Part shown: positions 29,983 to 38,138 of the stretch, piece after piece | Layout: each line of letters begins with the position of its first letter | Position numbering within the stretch: the first letter of the stretch is position 1 | Assembly: GCF_002723835.1 (NCBI RefSeq) | Contig: NZ_BEWG01000020.1 | Span: forward strand, 110,630 to 168,179 | Origin: Mycobacterium sp. shizuoka-1 | Lineage (GTDB): Bacteria; Actinomycetota; Actinomycetes; Mycobacteriales; Mycobacteriaceae | Direction of reading: 5' to 3' | Length of the DNA stretch: 57,550 bases | Translations under genes and position numbers: made by a program | The notes under the pieces: generated by a model | What the model was told of the DNA's origin: nothing | Database searches by the model: none | What the model saw: the letters and a program-made list of their open reading frames with translations, nothing else

Positions 29983-30768
29983 ATGGAGGAGTCGGAGGGG
30001 GGACCGGTCGCCGAGGATGTGCGGCGGCGCATCCTGTCGATGCTGGCCCAGGGCGCGCTGCGGCCCGGCTCCCGGCTGGGTACCGAGCGCGAGATGGCCG
30101 ACCGTTTCGAGGTGTCCCGGTCCACCCTGCGCAGCGCGCTGTTACCGCTGAGCCGTGCGGGCGTGCTGGAACGACGAACGGGCCGCAACGGCGGAACATT
30201 CGTCCGGGCCGATGTGGTCCAGCGCAACGCCGCCGAGCTGGCCGGGCTGCCGGCCCGGCTGCGCAGCGGGGGCCACACCAGCGCCACCCGGGTACTGGCC
30301 ACCGATCGGCGGCCGCCCACCCCGGCCGAGGCGGCCGCGCTGGAAATCGAGGACAGCCATGAGGTTTTCGCGATCCGTAGGCTGCGATACGCCGACGGGG
30401 TCCCGCTGTCGGTCGACTTCTCGTGCTTCGTCGCCGAGCACGTCGTCGATCTGCTCGAGCAGCCGCTGGGCGGCTCACTGTACGAGTTGTTCGCGGTCCG
30501 GTACGGACTGGTGCCTGCGACGTCCAGCGAGACCATCGAGGTCGTCAGCGCCAGCCCGCGCGAGGCCGACTGGCTGGGCATCGCACATCGGCGTCCGTTG
30601 GTGGCGATCACCCGCGTCACCCGCGATTCGGCCGATCGGCCGTTCGAGTACGCCTACGACCTGTTCCGTGCTGATCGGGTTCGGCTGACGGCCACCACAT
30701 CGACGGTCACCGCGCGGGAGCGCCGCGGTACCGACGGCCGGGTAGAACGCTCGGTCAGTAGCGCCTGA
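29983..30768 (+). CDS. GntR/HutC family regulator with UTRA domain
   Basis: A 261-residue regulator. The N-terminal winged helix (VAEDVRRRILSMLAQGALRPGSRLGTEREMADRFEVSRSTLRSAL as residues ~9-53) is followed by a UTRA effector domain containing EVFAIRRLRYADGVPLSVDFS. It is the only regulator in the kinase-SDR unit and the likely controller of the inverted repeat at 27969-28007. ATG 29983 is chosen; ATG 29962 has a better-placed GGAG and would overlap the SDR end. Confidence 0.88.
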   Translation: MEESEGGPVAEDVRRRILSMLAQGALRPGSRLGTEREMADRFEVSRSTLRSALLPLSRAGVLERRTGRNGGTFVRADVVQRNAAELAGLPARLRSGGHTSATRVLATDRRPPTPAEAAALEIEDSHEVFAIRRLRYADGVPLSVDFSCFVAEHVVDLLEQPLGGSLYELFAVRYGLVPATSSETIEVVSASPREADWLGIAHRRPLVAITRVTRDSADRPFEYAYDLFRADRVRLTATTSTVTARERRGTDGRVERSVSSA

Positions 30769-30786
30769 GCGACTACTGTGTGAGCG

Positions 30787-31149
30787 GTGACGACCAAACC
30801 CGAGATCGAGTTTCCCGACGGCCCGGCGCCCACCGAACTGGTCATCAAAGACCTGGTGGTCGGCGAGGGCGACGAGGCCACGCCCGGCGCCGTCGTGGAT
30901 GTGCACTATGTGGGTGTCGAGTACGACACCGGTGAAGAGTTCGACAGCTCGTGGAAGCGCGGAGAGTCCATCTCGTTCCCGCTGCGCGGGCTCATCCAGG
31001 GCTGGCAGGACGGCATCCCGGGCATGCGGGTGGGCGGTCGGCGACAGCTGACGATCCCGCCGGAGCAGGCCTACGGGCCGGCCGGTTCCGGACACCAGCT
31101 GTCCGGCAAGACGCTGATCTTCGTCATCGACCTGCTGTCCACCCGCTAG
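30787..31149 (+). CDS. FKBP-type peptidyl-prolyl cis-trans isomerase
   Basis: A 120-residue single-domain FKBP with VDVHYVGVEYDTGEEFDSSW, GLIQGWQDGIPGMRVGGRRQL and IPPEQAYG, the active-site and core segments of the family. No signal peptide, so cytoplasmic folding catalyst. Start GTG 30787 has TACTGT (30774-30779) 7 bases upstream, suggesting a leaderless mRNA independent of the GntR gene. Confidence 0.94.
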   Translation: MTTKPEIEFPDGPAPTELVIKDLVVGEGDEATPGAVVDVHYVGVEYDTGEEFDSSWKRGESISFPLRGLIQGWQDGIPGMRVGGRRQLTIPPEQAYGPAGSGHQLSGKTLIFVIDLLSTR

Positions 31150-31200
31150 TCGATACGTCGTCGGCGAGCGCCGCCCGGCGCAGGCGTGTGTAATGCCGGT

Positions 31201-31941
31201 GTGAGTAACCAACCGCGTAGTGCGATTCTCACCGGCGCGTCCGGCGGGATCGGGTCGGCCATCGCCGCGATGTTGCACGACGAGGGTTTTGCGATCACCC
31301 TCGTCGGGCGGGATCCGGCCAAGTTGGCGGCAGTGGCCTCGGCACTGGGATCCGGTCCGCCGGTGCACACATTGGCGGGGTCGCTGGCCGACGAGTCGTT
31401 CCTCGACCAGATCGTCGCCGACCACACCGCCCGGCACGGCTCGCTGGACCTGCTGGTGAACAATGCCGGTGTCGCGGGCAACCGTGCGGTCGGCGAGATC
31501 ACCGCGGACTTTCTCGACCAGCAGCTCGCGGTCAATGTCCGCGCGGTGATCCTGCTGACCGACAAATCCCTGCCGCTGCTGAAAGTCGCTGTCGAGCAGC
31601 GGAAATCGGCACAGGTCGTCAACATCGCCTCCAATGCCGGCAAGCGAGGCGAGGCGACGCTGGCGTCGTATTCGGCGACCAAGTTCGCCGTGGTCGGCTT
31701 CACCGAGTCCTTGCACGACGAACTGGCGACCTCTGGCATCAAGGCCACCGCGATCTGCCCGGGGCTGGTGGACACCCCGATGGCCGACGACTACCGGGAC
31801 ACGGTGGGCAGCGAGGAGATGATCGCGCCCGGCGACATCGCCGAAGCGATCCGGCTGACCATCCGGGTGTCCCGTAGTTGTGTGATCCCCGAGCTCGTGC
31901 TGCTGCGGCCGATCGAGTGGCGCCAGCCCGAAGGTGCCTGA
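31201..31941 (+). CDS. Short-chain dehydrogenase/reductase
   Basis: A 246-residue SDR with LTGASGGIGSAI, the NNAG motif, and the catalytic IASNAGKRGEATLASYSATK. It ends EWRQPEGA without the common DGG end, so it belongs to the less specialised cP1/cP2-type oxidoreductases. Substrate unknown. GTG 31201 is chosen; GTG 31186 in frame would add five residues. Confidence 0.86.
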   Translation: MSNQPRSAILTGASGGIGSAIAAMLHDEGFAITLVGRDPAKLAAVASALGSGPPVHTLAGSLADESFLDQIVADHTARHGSLDLLVNNAGVAGNRAVGEITADFLDQQLAVNVRAVILLTDKSLPLLKVAVEQRKSAQVVNIASNAGKRGEATLASYSATKFAVVGFTESLHDELATSGIKATAICPGLVDTPMADDYRDTVGSEEMIAPGDIAEAIRLTIRVSRSCVIPELVLLRPIEWRQPEGA

Positions 31942-32886
31942 TCAGCGGCTCGACACGTAGCCGAGGTCGGGGTCGACGACATTGACCAGCGGTTCGCCGC
32001 GCAGCCAGCGGTTGAGGTTGTCGGTGAACACCGCGACCATGTCGGCGTCGAATCCGATGTAGTCGCCCGAAACGTGCGGTGAGACAAGCACATTCGGCAT
32101 CGACCACAGCGCAGAGTCGACCGGCAGCGGCTCCACTTCGAAGACGTCGAGTGCGGCCCCGGCGATCGCTCCGGCGCGCAGCGCCTCGACGAGTTCGTGT
32201 TCGACCAGTGTCGGTCCGCGCCCGACATTGACCAGAAATCCCTGCGGCCCCAACGCCTCGAGCACATCGGCGCCCACCAGGGCGGTGGTCGCCGGCGTGA
32301 GCGGAGCGGCCAGCACGAGCACGTCGGCCTCCGCGGCCACCGTCACGAGATCGTCGCTGGGGCGGATGGCGCCGAAGTGCGGGTCGACTCCGGCCGTGCG
32401 GCCCACCAGTGTGACCGACACGTCCAGACGGCGCAGGCGCTCGGCGATGGCGCGACCGATCGATCCGGTGCCCAGCACGGCGGCGCGGCGGCCGGCCAGC
32501 CGTCCGGTGGTCCGGTACTGCCAGCGGTGTTCGCGTTGCCGCGACCAGGTCTCGGCGAGGCCTTTGACGTGACTGAGTACCGCGGCGATCACCCACTCGG
32601 CGATCGGAACATCAAACACTCCACGAGAATTGGTGAGTGTGACGCGGCGAACCTCGGGGCAGAGCAGCCGGTTGACCCCCACCGACGCTGCGTGCACCCA
32701 GCGGACGTCGTGCGCGCGGCGCAGCAGGGGGCCCAGTTCGGAGAATCTGTGGTCCCAGACGAACAGGGCTTGCACTCCGGTGAGCTGATCGTCGGAAGGT
32801 GTGCCACCCACGACGACCACCTCGACATCGGCCGGCACCGAACCCAGAGGCGGAGGCGGCAGTTCGGGGTCGGGTTCGGTGACCAC
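31942..32886 (-). CDS. D-isomer-specific 2-hydroxyacid dehydrogenase
   Basis: A 314-residue NAD(P)-dependent dehydrogenase. The Rossmann motif GTGSIGRAIAERL is followed by the catalytic Arg in VNVGRGPTLVEHEL, Glu in ALDVFEVEPLP and His in SPHVSG. Start is GTG 32884-32886; no better start is available, since the few open codons before it hold no ATG or GTG. It is divergent from the class II aldolase gene, and the two may share a sugar-acid or hydroxyacid pathway. Confidence 0.88.
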   Translation of the reverse strand: MVTEPDPELPPPPLGSVPADVEVVVVGGTPSDDQLTGVQALFVWDHRFSELGPLLRRAHDVRWVHAASVGVNRLLCPEVRRVTLTNSRGVFDVPIAEWVIAAVLSHVKGLAETWSRQREHRWQYRTTGRLAGRRAAVLGTGSIGRAIAERLRRLDVSVTLVGRTAGVDPHFGAIRPSDDLVTVAAEADVLVLAAPLTPATTALVGADVLEALGPQGFLVNVGRGPTLVEHELVEALRAGAIAGAALDVFEVEPLPVDSALWSMPNVLVSPHVSGDYIGFDADMVAVFTDNLNRWLRGEPLVNVVDPDLGYVSSR

Positions 32887-32990
32887 CAGAATGCGGGGGC
32901 GCTCGATGACGTCGATATCGCTAGTCTAGAGGAGACGAAAAGCCGCCGCCCAATGGATCATTCGGCGGCCCGAGGCAAGGTGATCGCACG

Positions 32991-33767
32991 ATGGAATCAG
33001 ACGCGGCATTCCTCGACCCGGACGCCGGCGAACCGGTGATCGCCGATCCGGTCGCGCTGCGGGCGCACCGGAAGCGACGGTTGGCACTGGCCTACCGGGT
33101 GTTCGGCGCGCTGGGCTGGGGGTCACTGGGTGACGGCCACATCTCGGCGCGTGATCCCGAAAACCCGGACAGCTTCTGGCTCGGCCGTTACGGGGTGCCG
33201 TTTCGCTTCATGACCGTCGACGATCTGGTGCTGGTCCATGCCGACGGCTCGGTGGACGGTGGCGGTCACATCAACGTCGCCGCCTACTACATTCATGCCC
33301 CGGTGCACGAGGCCCGACCCGACATCGTGGCCGCCGCGCACTGCCACACACCTTACGGGACCCCGTTTTCGGCCGAGGTCACCAAGCTGGCACCGATCTC
33401 GCAGGAGGCCTGCGCGTTCTTCGACGATCACGAGATCTTCGACGACGAGGAGGTCAACATCGGGTCGACAGATGGCGGCAAGCGCATCGCGGCCGCCATC
33501 GGTGGTGCCAGGGCGGCGATCCTGCGCAACCACGGGTTGCTGACGGTCGCCGGATCCGTGGATGCGGCCGTCGGCTACTTCCTGCTGATGGAGCGGTGCG
33601 CCGAGGTTCAGGTCAAGGCGCGCAACGCCAAGCCGATCAGTGCGCAGGCCGCGCTGCGGGCGCGCGACACCTATGATGAACCGGCGGCCTGGCAGGTATT
33701 CCAGTGGGCGCAGCGAACGTACCTGCCCGACGTGCTTTCCTCAGTCGGCGACCATCAGGCTCAGTAG
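32991..33767 (+). CDS. Class II aldolase/adducin family protein
   Basis: A 258-residue zinc enzyme fold. Metal-binding histidines are seen in AAAHCHTPYGTPF (His-x-His) and LRNHGLLTV. Members include fuculose-phosphate aldolase, ribulose-phosphate epimerases and decarboxylases, so the activity is open. A 7-bp inverted repeat (GCCGCCG 32942-32948, CGGCGGC 32963-32969) lies in the leader. The 3' end overlaps the convergent ureohydrolase gene by 27 bases. Confidence 0.87.
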   Translation: MESDAAFLDPDAGEPVIADPVALRAHRKRRLALAYRVFGALGWGSLGDGHISARDPENPDSFWLGRYGVPFRFMTVDDLVLVHADGSVDGGGHINVAAYYIHAPVHEARPDIVAAAHCHTPYGTPFSAEVTKLAPISQEACAFFDDHEIFDDEEVNIGSTDGGKRIAAAIGGARAAILRNHGLLTVAGSVDAAVGYFLLMERCAEVQVKARNAKPISAQAALRARDTYDEPAAWQVFQWAQRTYLPDVLSSVGDHQAQ

Positions 33768-34697
33768 ATCGAACACCACGGTGGCTGCGGCGATAGAGGT
33801 GATTTCGGCGTGGTCGTAGGCGGGTGCGACTTCGACCACGTCGGCTCCGACGACGTGGATTCCGTTGAGCCGCCGCAGCATCCGTAGCAGCTCTCGTGAG
33901 GTCAGGCCACCCGACTCGGGTGTCCCGGTGCCCGGTGCGAAGGCGGGGTCCAAGACGTCGATGTCGATCGAGAGGTACACGGGCAGGTCGGCCACCCGTC
34001 GGGTGACGATGTCGACGGCCGCCTCGACTCCCATGACGTCGAGGTCGCCGGCGCGGATGATCCCGAACCCCATCCGGGCGTCGTCGGCAAGGTCCATCCG
34101 GTCGTAGATCGGGCCGCGGATGCCGACGTGGATGCAGTGGTCCTCGACCAGCAGGCCCTCTTCGAACGCCCGGCGGAACGGCGTGCCATGGGTGACCGGA
34201 GCGTTGAAATAGGTGTCCCAGGTGTCCAGGTGGGCGTCGAAGTGCACCAGTGCCAGCGGGCCGTGTACGGCGTGCAACGCGCGCAGGTTCGGCAGCGCGA
34301 CGGTGTGATCGCCACCGACGGCCACGAACCGGCGGGCCCGGTCGCCGATGATCTCGCGGATCCCGTTCTCGATCTGGGTGCAGGCCGCCGGGATGTCGAA
34401 GGGGGTGATGGTGACGTCACCGGCGTCGACGATCTGCACGGTTTCCAGTGGGGCCACCCCGAACTCGACGTGATAGCCGGGACGCAGGGTGCGGGCGGCC
34501 TGGCGGACCGCCATCGGACCGAATCTGGCTCCCGGCCGGTAGGAGGTGCCGCCGTCGAACGGCAAGCCCACCACGGCGATGTCGTAGTCGGCCACCTCGT
34601 GGATGTCGGCGATGCGGGCGAAGGTGCCCTTGCCGGCGTAGCGGGGGACCTGGGTCGACGGTGTGGCGCCGATCGGCGGCCGTGGTGGCGGTGACAT
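33741..34697 (-). CDS. Agmatinase-family ureohydrolase (A)
   Basis: A 318-residue arginase/agmatinase-fold hydrolase that releases urea from a guanidino compound. All metal motifs are present: VGGDHTVALP, HFDAHLDTWD and SIDIDVLDPAFAPGTGTPE, plus HGTPFRRAFEEG. Candidate substrates are agmatine, guanidinobutyrate, guanidinopropionate or guanidine; the sequence does not decide. ATG 34695-34697 overlaps the stop of the upstream paralogue (TGATG). Confidence 0.88.
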   Translation of the reverse strand: MSPPPRPPIGATPSTQVPRYAGKGTFARIADIHEVADYDIAVVGLPFDGGTSYRPGARFGPMAVRQAARTLRPGYHVEFGVAPLETVQIVDAGDVTITPFDIPAACTQIENGIREIIGDRARRFVAVGGDHTVALPNLRALHAVHGPLALVHFDAHLDTWDTYFNAPVTHGTPFRRAFEEGLLVEDHCIHVGIRGPIYDRMDLADDARMGFGIIRAGDLDVMGVEAAVDIVTRRVADLPVYLSIDIDVLDPAFAPGTGTPESGGLTSRELLRMLRRLNGIHVVGADVVEVAPAYDHAEITSIAAATVVFDLLSLMVAD

Positions 34698-35791
34698 CAG
34701 TGGTCGTGGTGGTGGGGTCGGGCGCCGCCTTCGCCGCGGCGGCGGGCATCCTCGCCCGCGGTGATCAGGCGCAACTGTTCGTCGACCGCCCGACCGGCGA
34801 GCAGGGGCAGGGCCGGATCCCAGGTGGTGCCGTCGGCATGGTCTCTGCGGCGCCGTGCGATTGCCGAGATAACCTCCAGCACAACACGGTTGCCCAGGAG
34901 CGCGGTGATGTCGGCGTGGTCATAGGGTGGGGCCACCTCGACGATGTCGACACCGAGGACGGGCAGTTCGTAACAGATCCGCCGCACGGCGTCGAGCAGT
35001 TCGCGGGCCGAGAAGCCGCCCGGCTCGGGTGTGCCGGTTCCGGGTGCGTGGCCGGGGTCGCACACGTCGATGTCGACCGACAGGAACACCCCCTCGCAGT
35101 CGGCGGTGGCGATCTCGAAAGCCTCGGTCAGGCACGTCGACAGGCCGCGCGCCACGATCTCGGTCATCTCGTAGGACCGCAGACCGTGGGCTGCCATCCA
35201 TTGCAGCACCGGTTCGTCGGGCCAGTAGCCACGCAATCCCAACTGCAGGAAGCGATCTCCACGCAACGCCCCGGACTCGATGAGCCTGCGCATCGGGGTG
35301 CCGTGGCCGACCAGTGACCCGTTGTGAATGTCCCCGGTGTCGGCGTGGGCGTCGAAGTGGATCATCGAGACCTTGCCGAACCCGTGCTGGCGGGCGACTC
35401 CGGTGTGGTCGGGCCAGGCGATGGTGTGATCGCCGCCGAGGATGATCGGGATCGCTCCGGCGGCGCTGATCTTGTAGACCTCCTCGGTGATCATCGCCAC
35501 GGCCTGCTCGATGTTCCCGCTGTAGAGCATCACGTCACCGGCGTCGTACACCCGCAGGTCCTTGAGGCCGTCGACGCGCAGGGCGAGGCTGGGGCGCGAA
35601 CCGTCCTGCGGCAGATAGCAGGCCTGACGCAGGGCGCTGGGGCCGAACCGGGCACCGGAGCGATAGTTCGTCCCGCCGTCCAGCGGCGCACCGAGGATGA
35701 CGATATCGGCCCCGGCGTAACTTGATTCGTCGGAGAGGTCACAGCGGGGGACACCGAGAAAGGTGATGTCCGGACCGAACAGGGTGCCCAT
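34697..35791 (-). CDS. Agmatinase-family ureohydrolase (B) with His-rich tail
   Basis: A 364-residue paralogue of the next gene, with GGDHTIAWPDHTG, HFDAHADTGD and SVDIDVCDPGHAPGTGTPEPGG. The C-terminal extension of about 40 residues ends in RPHHHDH, a possible Ni/Mn/Zn-handling tail not present in the partner. Both overlaps (TGATG with TetR upstream, TGATG with ureohydrolase A downstream) imply coordinated stoichiometric production, perhaps as a mixed oligomer (inference). Confidence 0.88.
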   Translation of the reverse strand: MGTLFGPDITFLGVPRCDLSDESSYAGADIVILGAPLDGGTNYRSGARFGPSALRQACYLPQDGSRPSLALRVDGLKDLRVYDAGDVMLYSGNIEQAVAMITEEVYKISAAGAIPIILGGDHTIAWPDHTGVARQHGFGKVSMIHFDAHADTGDIHNGSLVGHGTPMRRLIESGALRGDRFLQLGLRGYWPDEPVLQWMAAHGLRSYEMTEIVARGLSTCLTEAFEIATADCEGVFLSVDIDVCDPGHAPGTGTPEPGGFSARELLDAVRRICYELPVLGVDIVEVAPPYDHADITALLGNRVVLEVISAIARRRRDHADGTTWDPALPLLAGRAVDEQLRLITAGEDARRRGEGGARPHHHDH

Positions 35792-36426
35792 CAGTTCCGC
35801 CTTCGGGGTTGGGTGCTGCCGGCACCGGTGTGGAGCAGGGCGATGACGGCGGTGAACGCATGCCGCAAGGTGGCCCGGATCCGGCGCTTGTCCACCGGTC
35901 CCAGCGGCCGGTAGAGATTGTCGATCTCCAGGCCCGCCATCACCGCCATCACCGTGCGGGAGTCGAGTTCGGGCTGTCGTGAGCCGAGCTCGCGAAACAG
36001 CCGGCTCAGCGCCGGAATCATTGCCGCGTACCATGCTTCGAACATCGGGCGCAGCCGCTCGTCGCGACTGGCCTCGGTGACCAACTCGTAGCGGGTGACG
36101 ATCGCCCCGCGCGGTGAACTGAAGCCATCGATGATCATGTCGGCCACCAGGTCGGCGAGTTCCTCCGGCGACATCGACGGTTCCAGGCGCTCCGCGGTGC
36201 GCACCACCCGGTCGATCTCCCGGTCGGACAGCTGGGCGAAGGCCTGCGCGATCAGATCCGACTTGTCGTCGAAGTAGTAGCTGAGCGCACCCAGCGGTAT
36301 CTGGGCCTGGTTGGCCACCAGCCGCATTGACAGTCCGGCGAGTCCGACCCGGGCCATCACCTCGATGGCGGCGTCGATGATCTCGGTGCGGCGCGCCGCA
36401 CCGCGGGCGGTGGTGCCCGCCGTCAT
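35791..36426 (-). CDS. TetR family regulator of the ureohydrolase operon
   Basis: A 211-residue TetR protein with HTH segments ARRTEIIDAAIEVMARVGLAGLSM and LVANQAQIPLGALSYYFDDKSDLI. Its ATG overlaps the stop of the binding-protein gene (ATGA), and its stop overlaps ureohydrolase B, so it is inside the operon. Autoregulation through the palindrome at 38048-38066 is the simplest model. Confidence 0.87.
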   Translation of the reverse strand: MTAGTTARGAARRTEIIDAAIEVMARVGLAGLSMRLVANQAQIPLGALSYYFDDKSDLIAQAFAQLSDREIDRVVRTAERLEPSMSPEELADLVADMIIDGFSSPRGAIVTRYELVTEASRDERLRPMFEAWYAAMIPALSRLFRELGSRQPELDSRTVMAVMAGLEIDNLYRPLGPVDKRRIRATLRHAFTAVIALLHTGAGSTQPRRRN

Positions 36427-37985
36427 CCCTGGTGCTTCAGCGTGGAGAAGTCGGTGTCCCACATCCAGGCAGGTTGGCTCTGCCAGCCTGAGTAGCCCTT
36501 CCGCGCGGCGATGGTGTTGTGCAGGTCGGAGATGTTCACCCAGCACAGCGAATCGCGGTAGGCCTTGGCCGCCTCGATGTAGAGCGCCTGCGATTTCGCC
36601 GGGTCGGGTTCGATGCTGCCGGCGTCGAGCAGCTTGTCGGCCTCAGGGACCGAGCAGCCCTGGATATTGACCGGAGCGTTGGTGTATTGGTAAATCCGCG
36701 ACCAGGTGTCGGGGTGGGCGGCGTCGGGATTCATCGAGGCCAGCATCAGGTCCGGACGTTGATCCGGGTTCTCGGGCAGGGCGAAGAACTGCGCCAGCGG
36801 GAAGTCGCGGATCGTCGCCTTCAGCCCGGCCTGCTGCAAAATCACCTGCAGCTGGTTGGCCAGGTCCTGCAGGCTGCTGTCCCCGGTGGGGTAGCCGATC
36901 TGCACGTCGCCACCGCTCTTGCCGACCGCCGCCAGCTTGGCCGGATCGTAGTCGTGGGTGTCGGGCACTGCCCCGTCTGGCAACATGCCGATCGGGTAGA
37001 ACTGGGTGGACGGTGCGCCCTGGGCGCCGAAAACCTGTGTGGTGAGCGCGTTTACATCGAGCGCGGAAGACAGCGCGGCCCGCGCGTCACGCGAGGAGAA
37101 GACCGCCGACGCCGGGTTGACCATGATCATCGTCTTGATCAGTGCGTTCTCCTGCAGCACCTCGGTGTCCGGGCCGCCGGCCAGCGCGTCGTAGTCGACC
37201 TTGGCCAGACCGTGCAGGATCATGTCCAGCTCGCCGTTGCCGAGTTGGAGGCGCTGAACCGCGGCGGTGGCCACCACCGGCATCTTCACCGAGGTGATCT
37301 GCGGCGCGGTGCCCCAGTAGTTCTTGTTGGCGGTCATCGTGTAGTGGCTGGCCGGCACCGCCTCGGTCAGTTCGTAGGGACCGGTTCCGGCGGTGTGCGA
37401 CGCCAGCCACGCCGACGCATGGTCGTTGCCGCTGGCGTGCTCGGCCACCGCGGTCGGACTGGTCATCAGCGGACCGTACGGGGAGGCGAGGTAATCCAGA
37501 AACGGCGCAACGGGTTTGGTGAGGGTGACCACGAAGGTGTGCGGGTCGGGAGTCTGCATGTCCTTGAGATCGGCCAGCATGTAGGCCGGTCCGCCGGCCA
37601 TGTCGATCCGCCGCTGGAAGCTGGCCTTGGCCGCCGCGGAGTCGAACGGTGTGCCGTCAGAGAACTTGACGTCGTCGCGCAGGGTGAAGGTGTAGGTCAG
37701 ACCGTCCGGCGAGACGTCCCACTTGGTGGCCAGCAGTGGGGCGATCTTGGTCGATCCCGGCGCGTATTGCAGCAATCCCTGGTACGTCGAGGTCATGATC
37801 AGCAGACCCTCGGGCTGGTAGAAGGTATCTGGGTCCAGCGGCGGTGGATCGGACATGAGCGGAGTCCGCACCGTCGAAGCGGTGGCCCCCGCCTCATTGG
37901 GGCTGTTGGTCTTTGCCGAACAGGCGGTACCGGCCAGCAACAACGTGGCGATCGCCAGGGGTGCGATTCCCGACCTGATTTTCAT
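36423..37985 (-). CDS. Family 5 (DppA/OppA-type) extracellular solute-binding lipoprotein
   Basis: A 520-residue lipoprotein with signal peptide and lipobox LLAGTAC (Cys22) followed by a two-lobed peptide/nickel-type binding fold, including LTYTFTLRDDVKFSDGTPFDS and a C-terminal WVNISDLHNTIAARKGYSGW. It is the first gene of the operon leading to TetR and the ureohydrolases. No permease or ATPase genes are in the window, so it must use components encoded elsewhere or act as a binding protein only. Nickel or guanidino peptides are possible ligands (inference). Confidence 0.87.
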   Translation of the reverse strand: MKIRSGIAPLAIATLLLAGTACSAKTNSPNEAGATASTVRTPLMSDPPPLDPDTFYQPEGLLIMTSTYQGLLQYAPGSTKIAPLLATKWDVSPDGLTYTFTLRDDVKFSDGTPFDSAAAKASFQRRIDMAGGPAYMLADLKDMQTPDPHTFVVTLTKPVAPFLDYLASPYGPLMTSPTAVAEHASGNDHASAWLASHTAGTGPYELTEAVPASHYTMTANKNYWGTAPQITSVKMPVVATAAVQRLQLGNGELDMILHGLAKVDYDALAGGPDTEVLQENALIKTMIMVNPASAVFSSRDARAALSSALDVNALTTQVFGAQGAPSTQFYPIGMLPDGAVPDTHDYDPAKLAAVGKSGGDVQIGYPTGDSSLQDLANQLQVILQQAGLKATIRDFPLAQFFALPENPDQRPDLMLASMNPDAAHPDTWSRIYQYTNAPVNIQGCSVPEADKLLDAGSIEPDPAKSQALYIEAAKAYRDSLCWVNISDLHNTIAARKGYSGWQSQPAWMWDTDFSTLKHQG

Positions 37986-38047
37986 GCGGCCAAGTCTCAG
38001 CTCACCTGATTTCGGCTGTGTGACATGACGGTTACCACCTTGTACGA

Positions 38048-38066
38048 ACGTCCAAGACTTGGACGT
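38048..38066. promoter_or_regulatory. 19-bp perfect palindrome between the ureohydrolase operon and an SDR gene
   Basis: ACGTCCAAG-A-CTTGGACGT is a perfect 9-bp inverted repeat around one base. It sits 62 bases upstream of the binding-lipoprotein start and 72 bases upstream of the divergent SDR start. Size and symmetry fit a TetR operator, and the TetR gene of the leftward operon is the best candidate. Confidence 0.75.
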
Positions 38067-38138
38067 CTGACCTAGAAATGCCTGTGCGGGCGCCCTACCC
38101 TCAGCCAGGACAGCTGAAATTCGAAGGGAGCAACCACA

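Noticed and set aside
32942..32969. GCCGCCG / CGGCGGC inverted repeat in the aldolase leader
   Set aside because: Simple GC-rich repeat with a 14-base loop; no U-tract or anti-terminator pairing was apparent.
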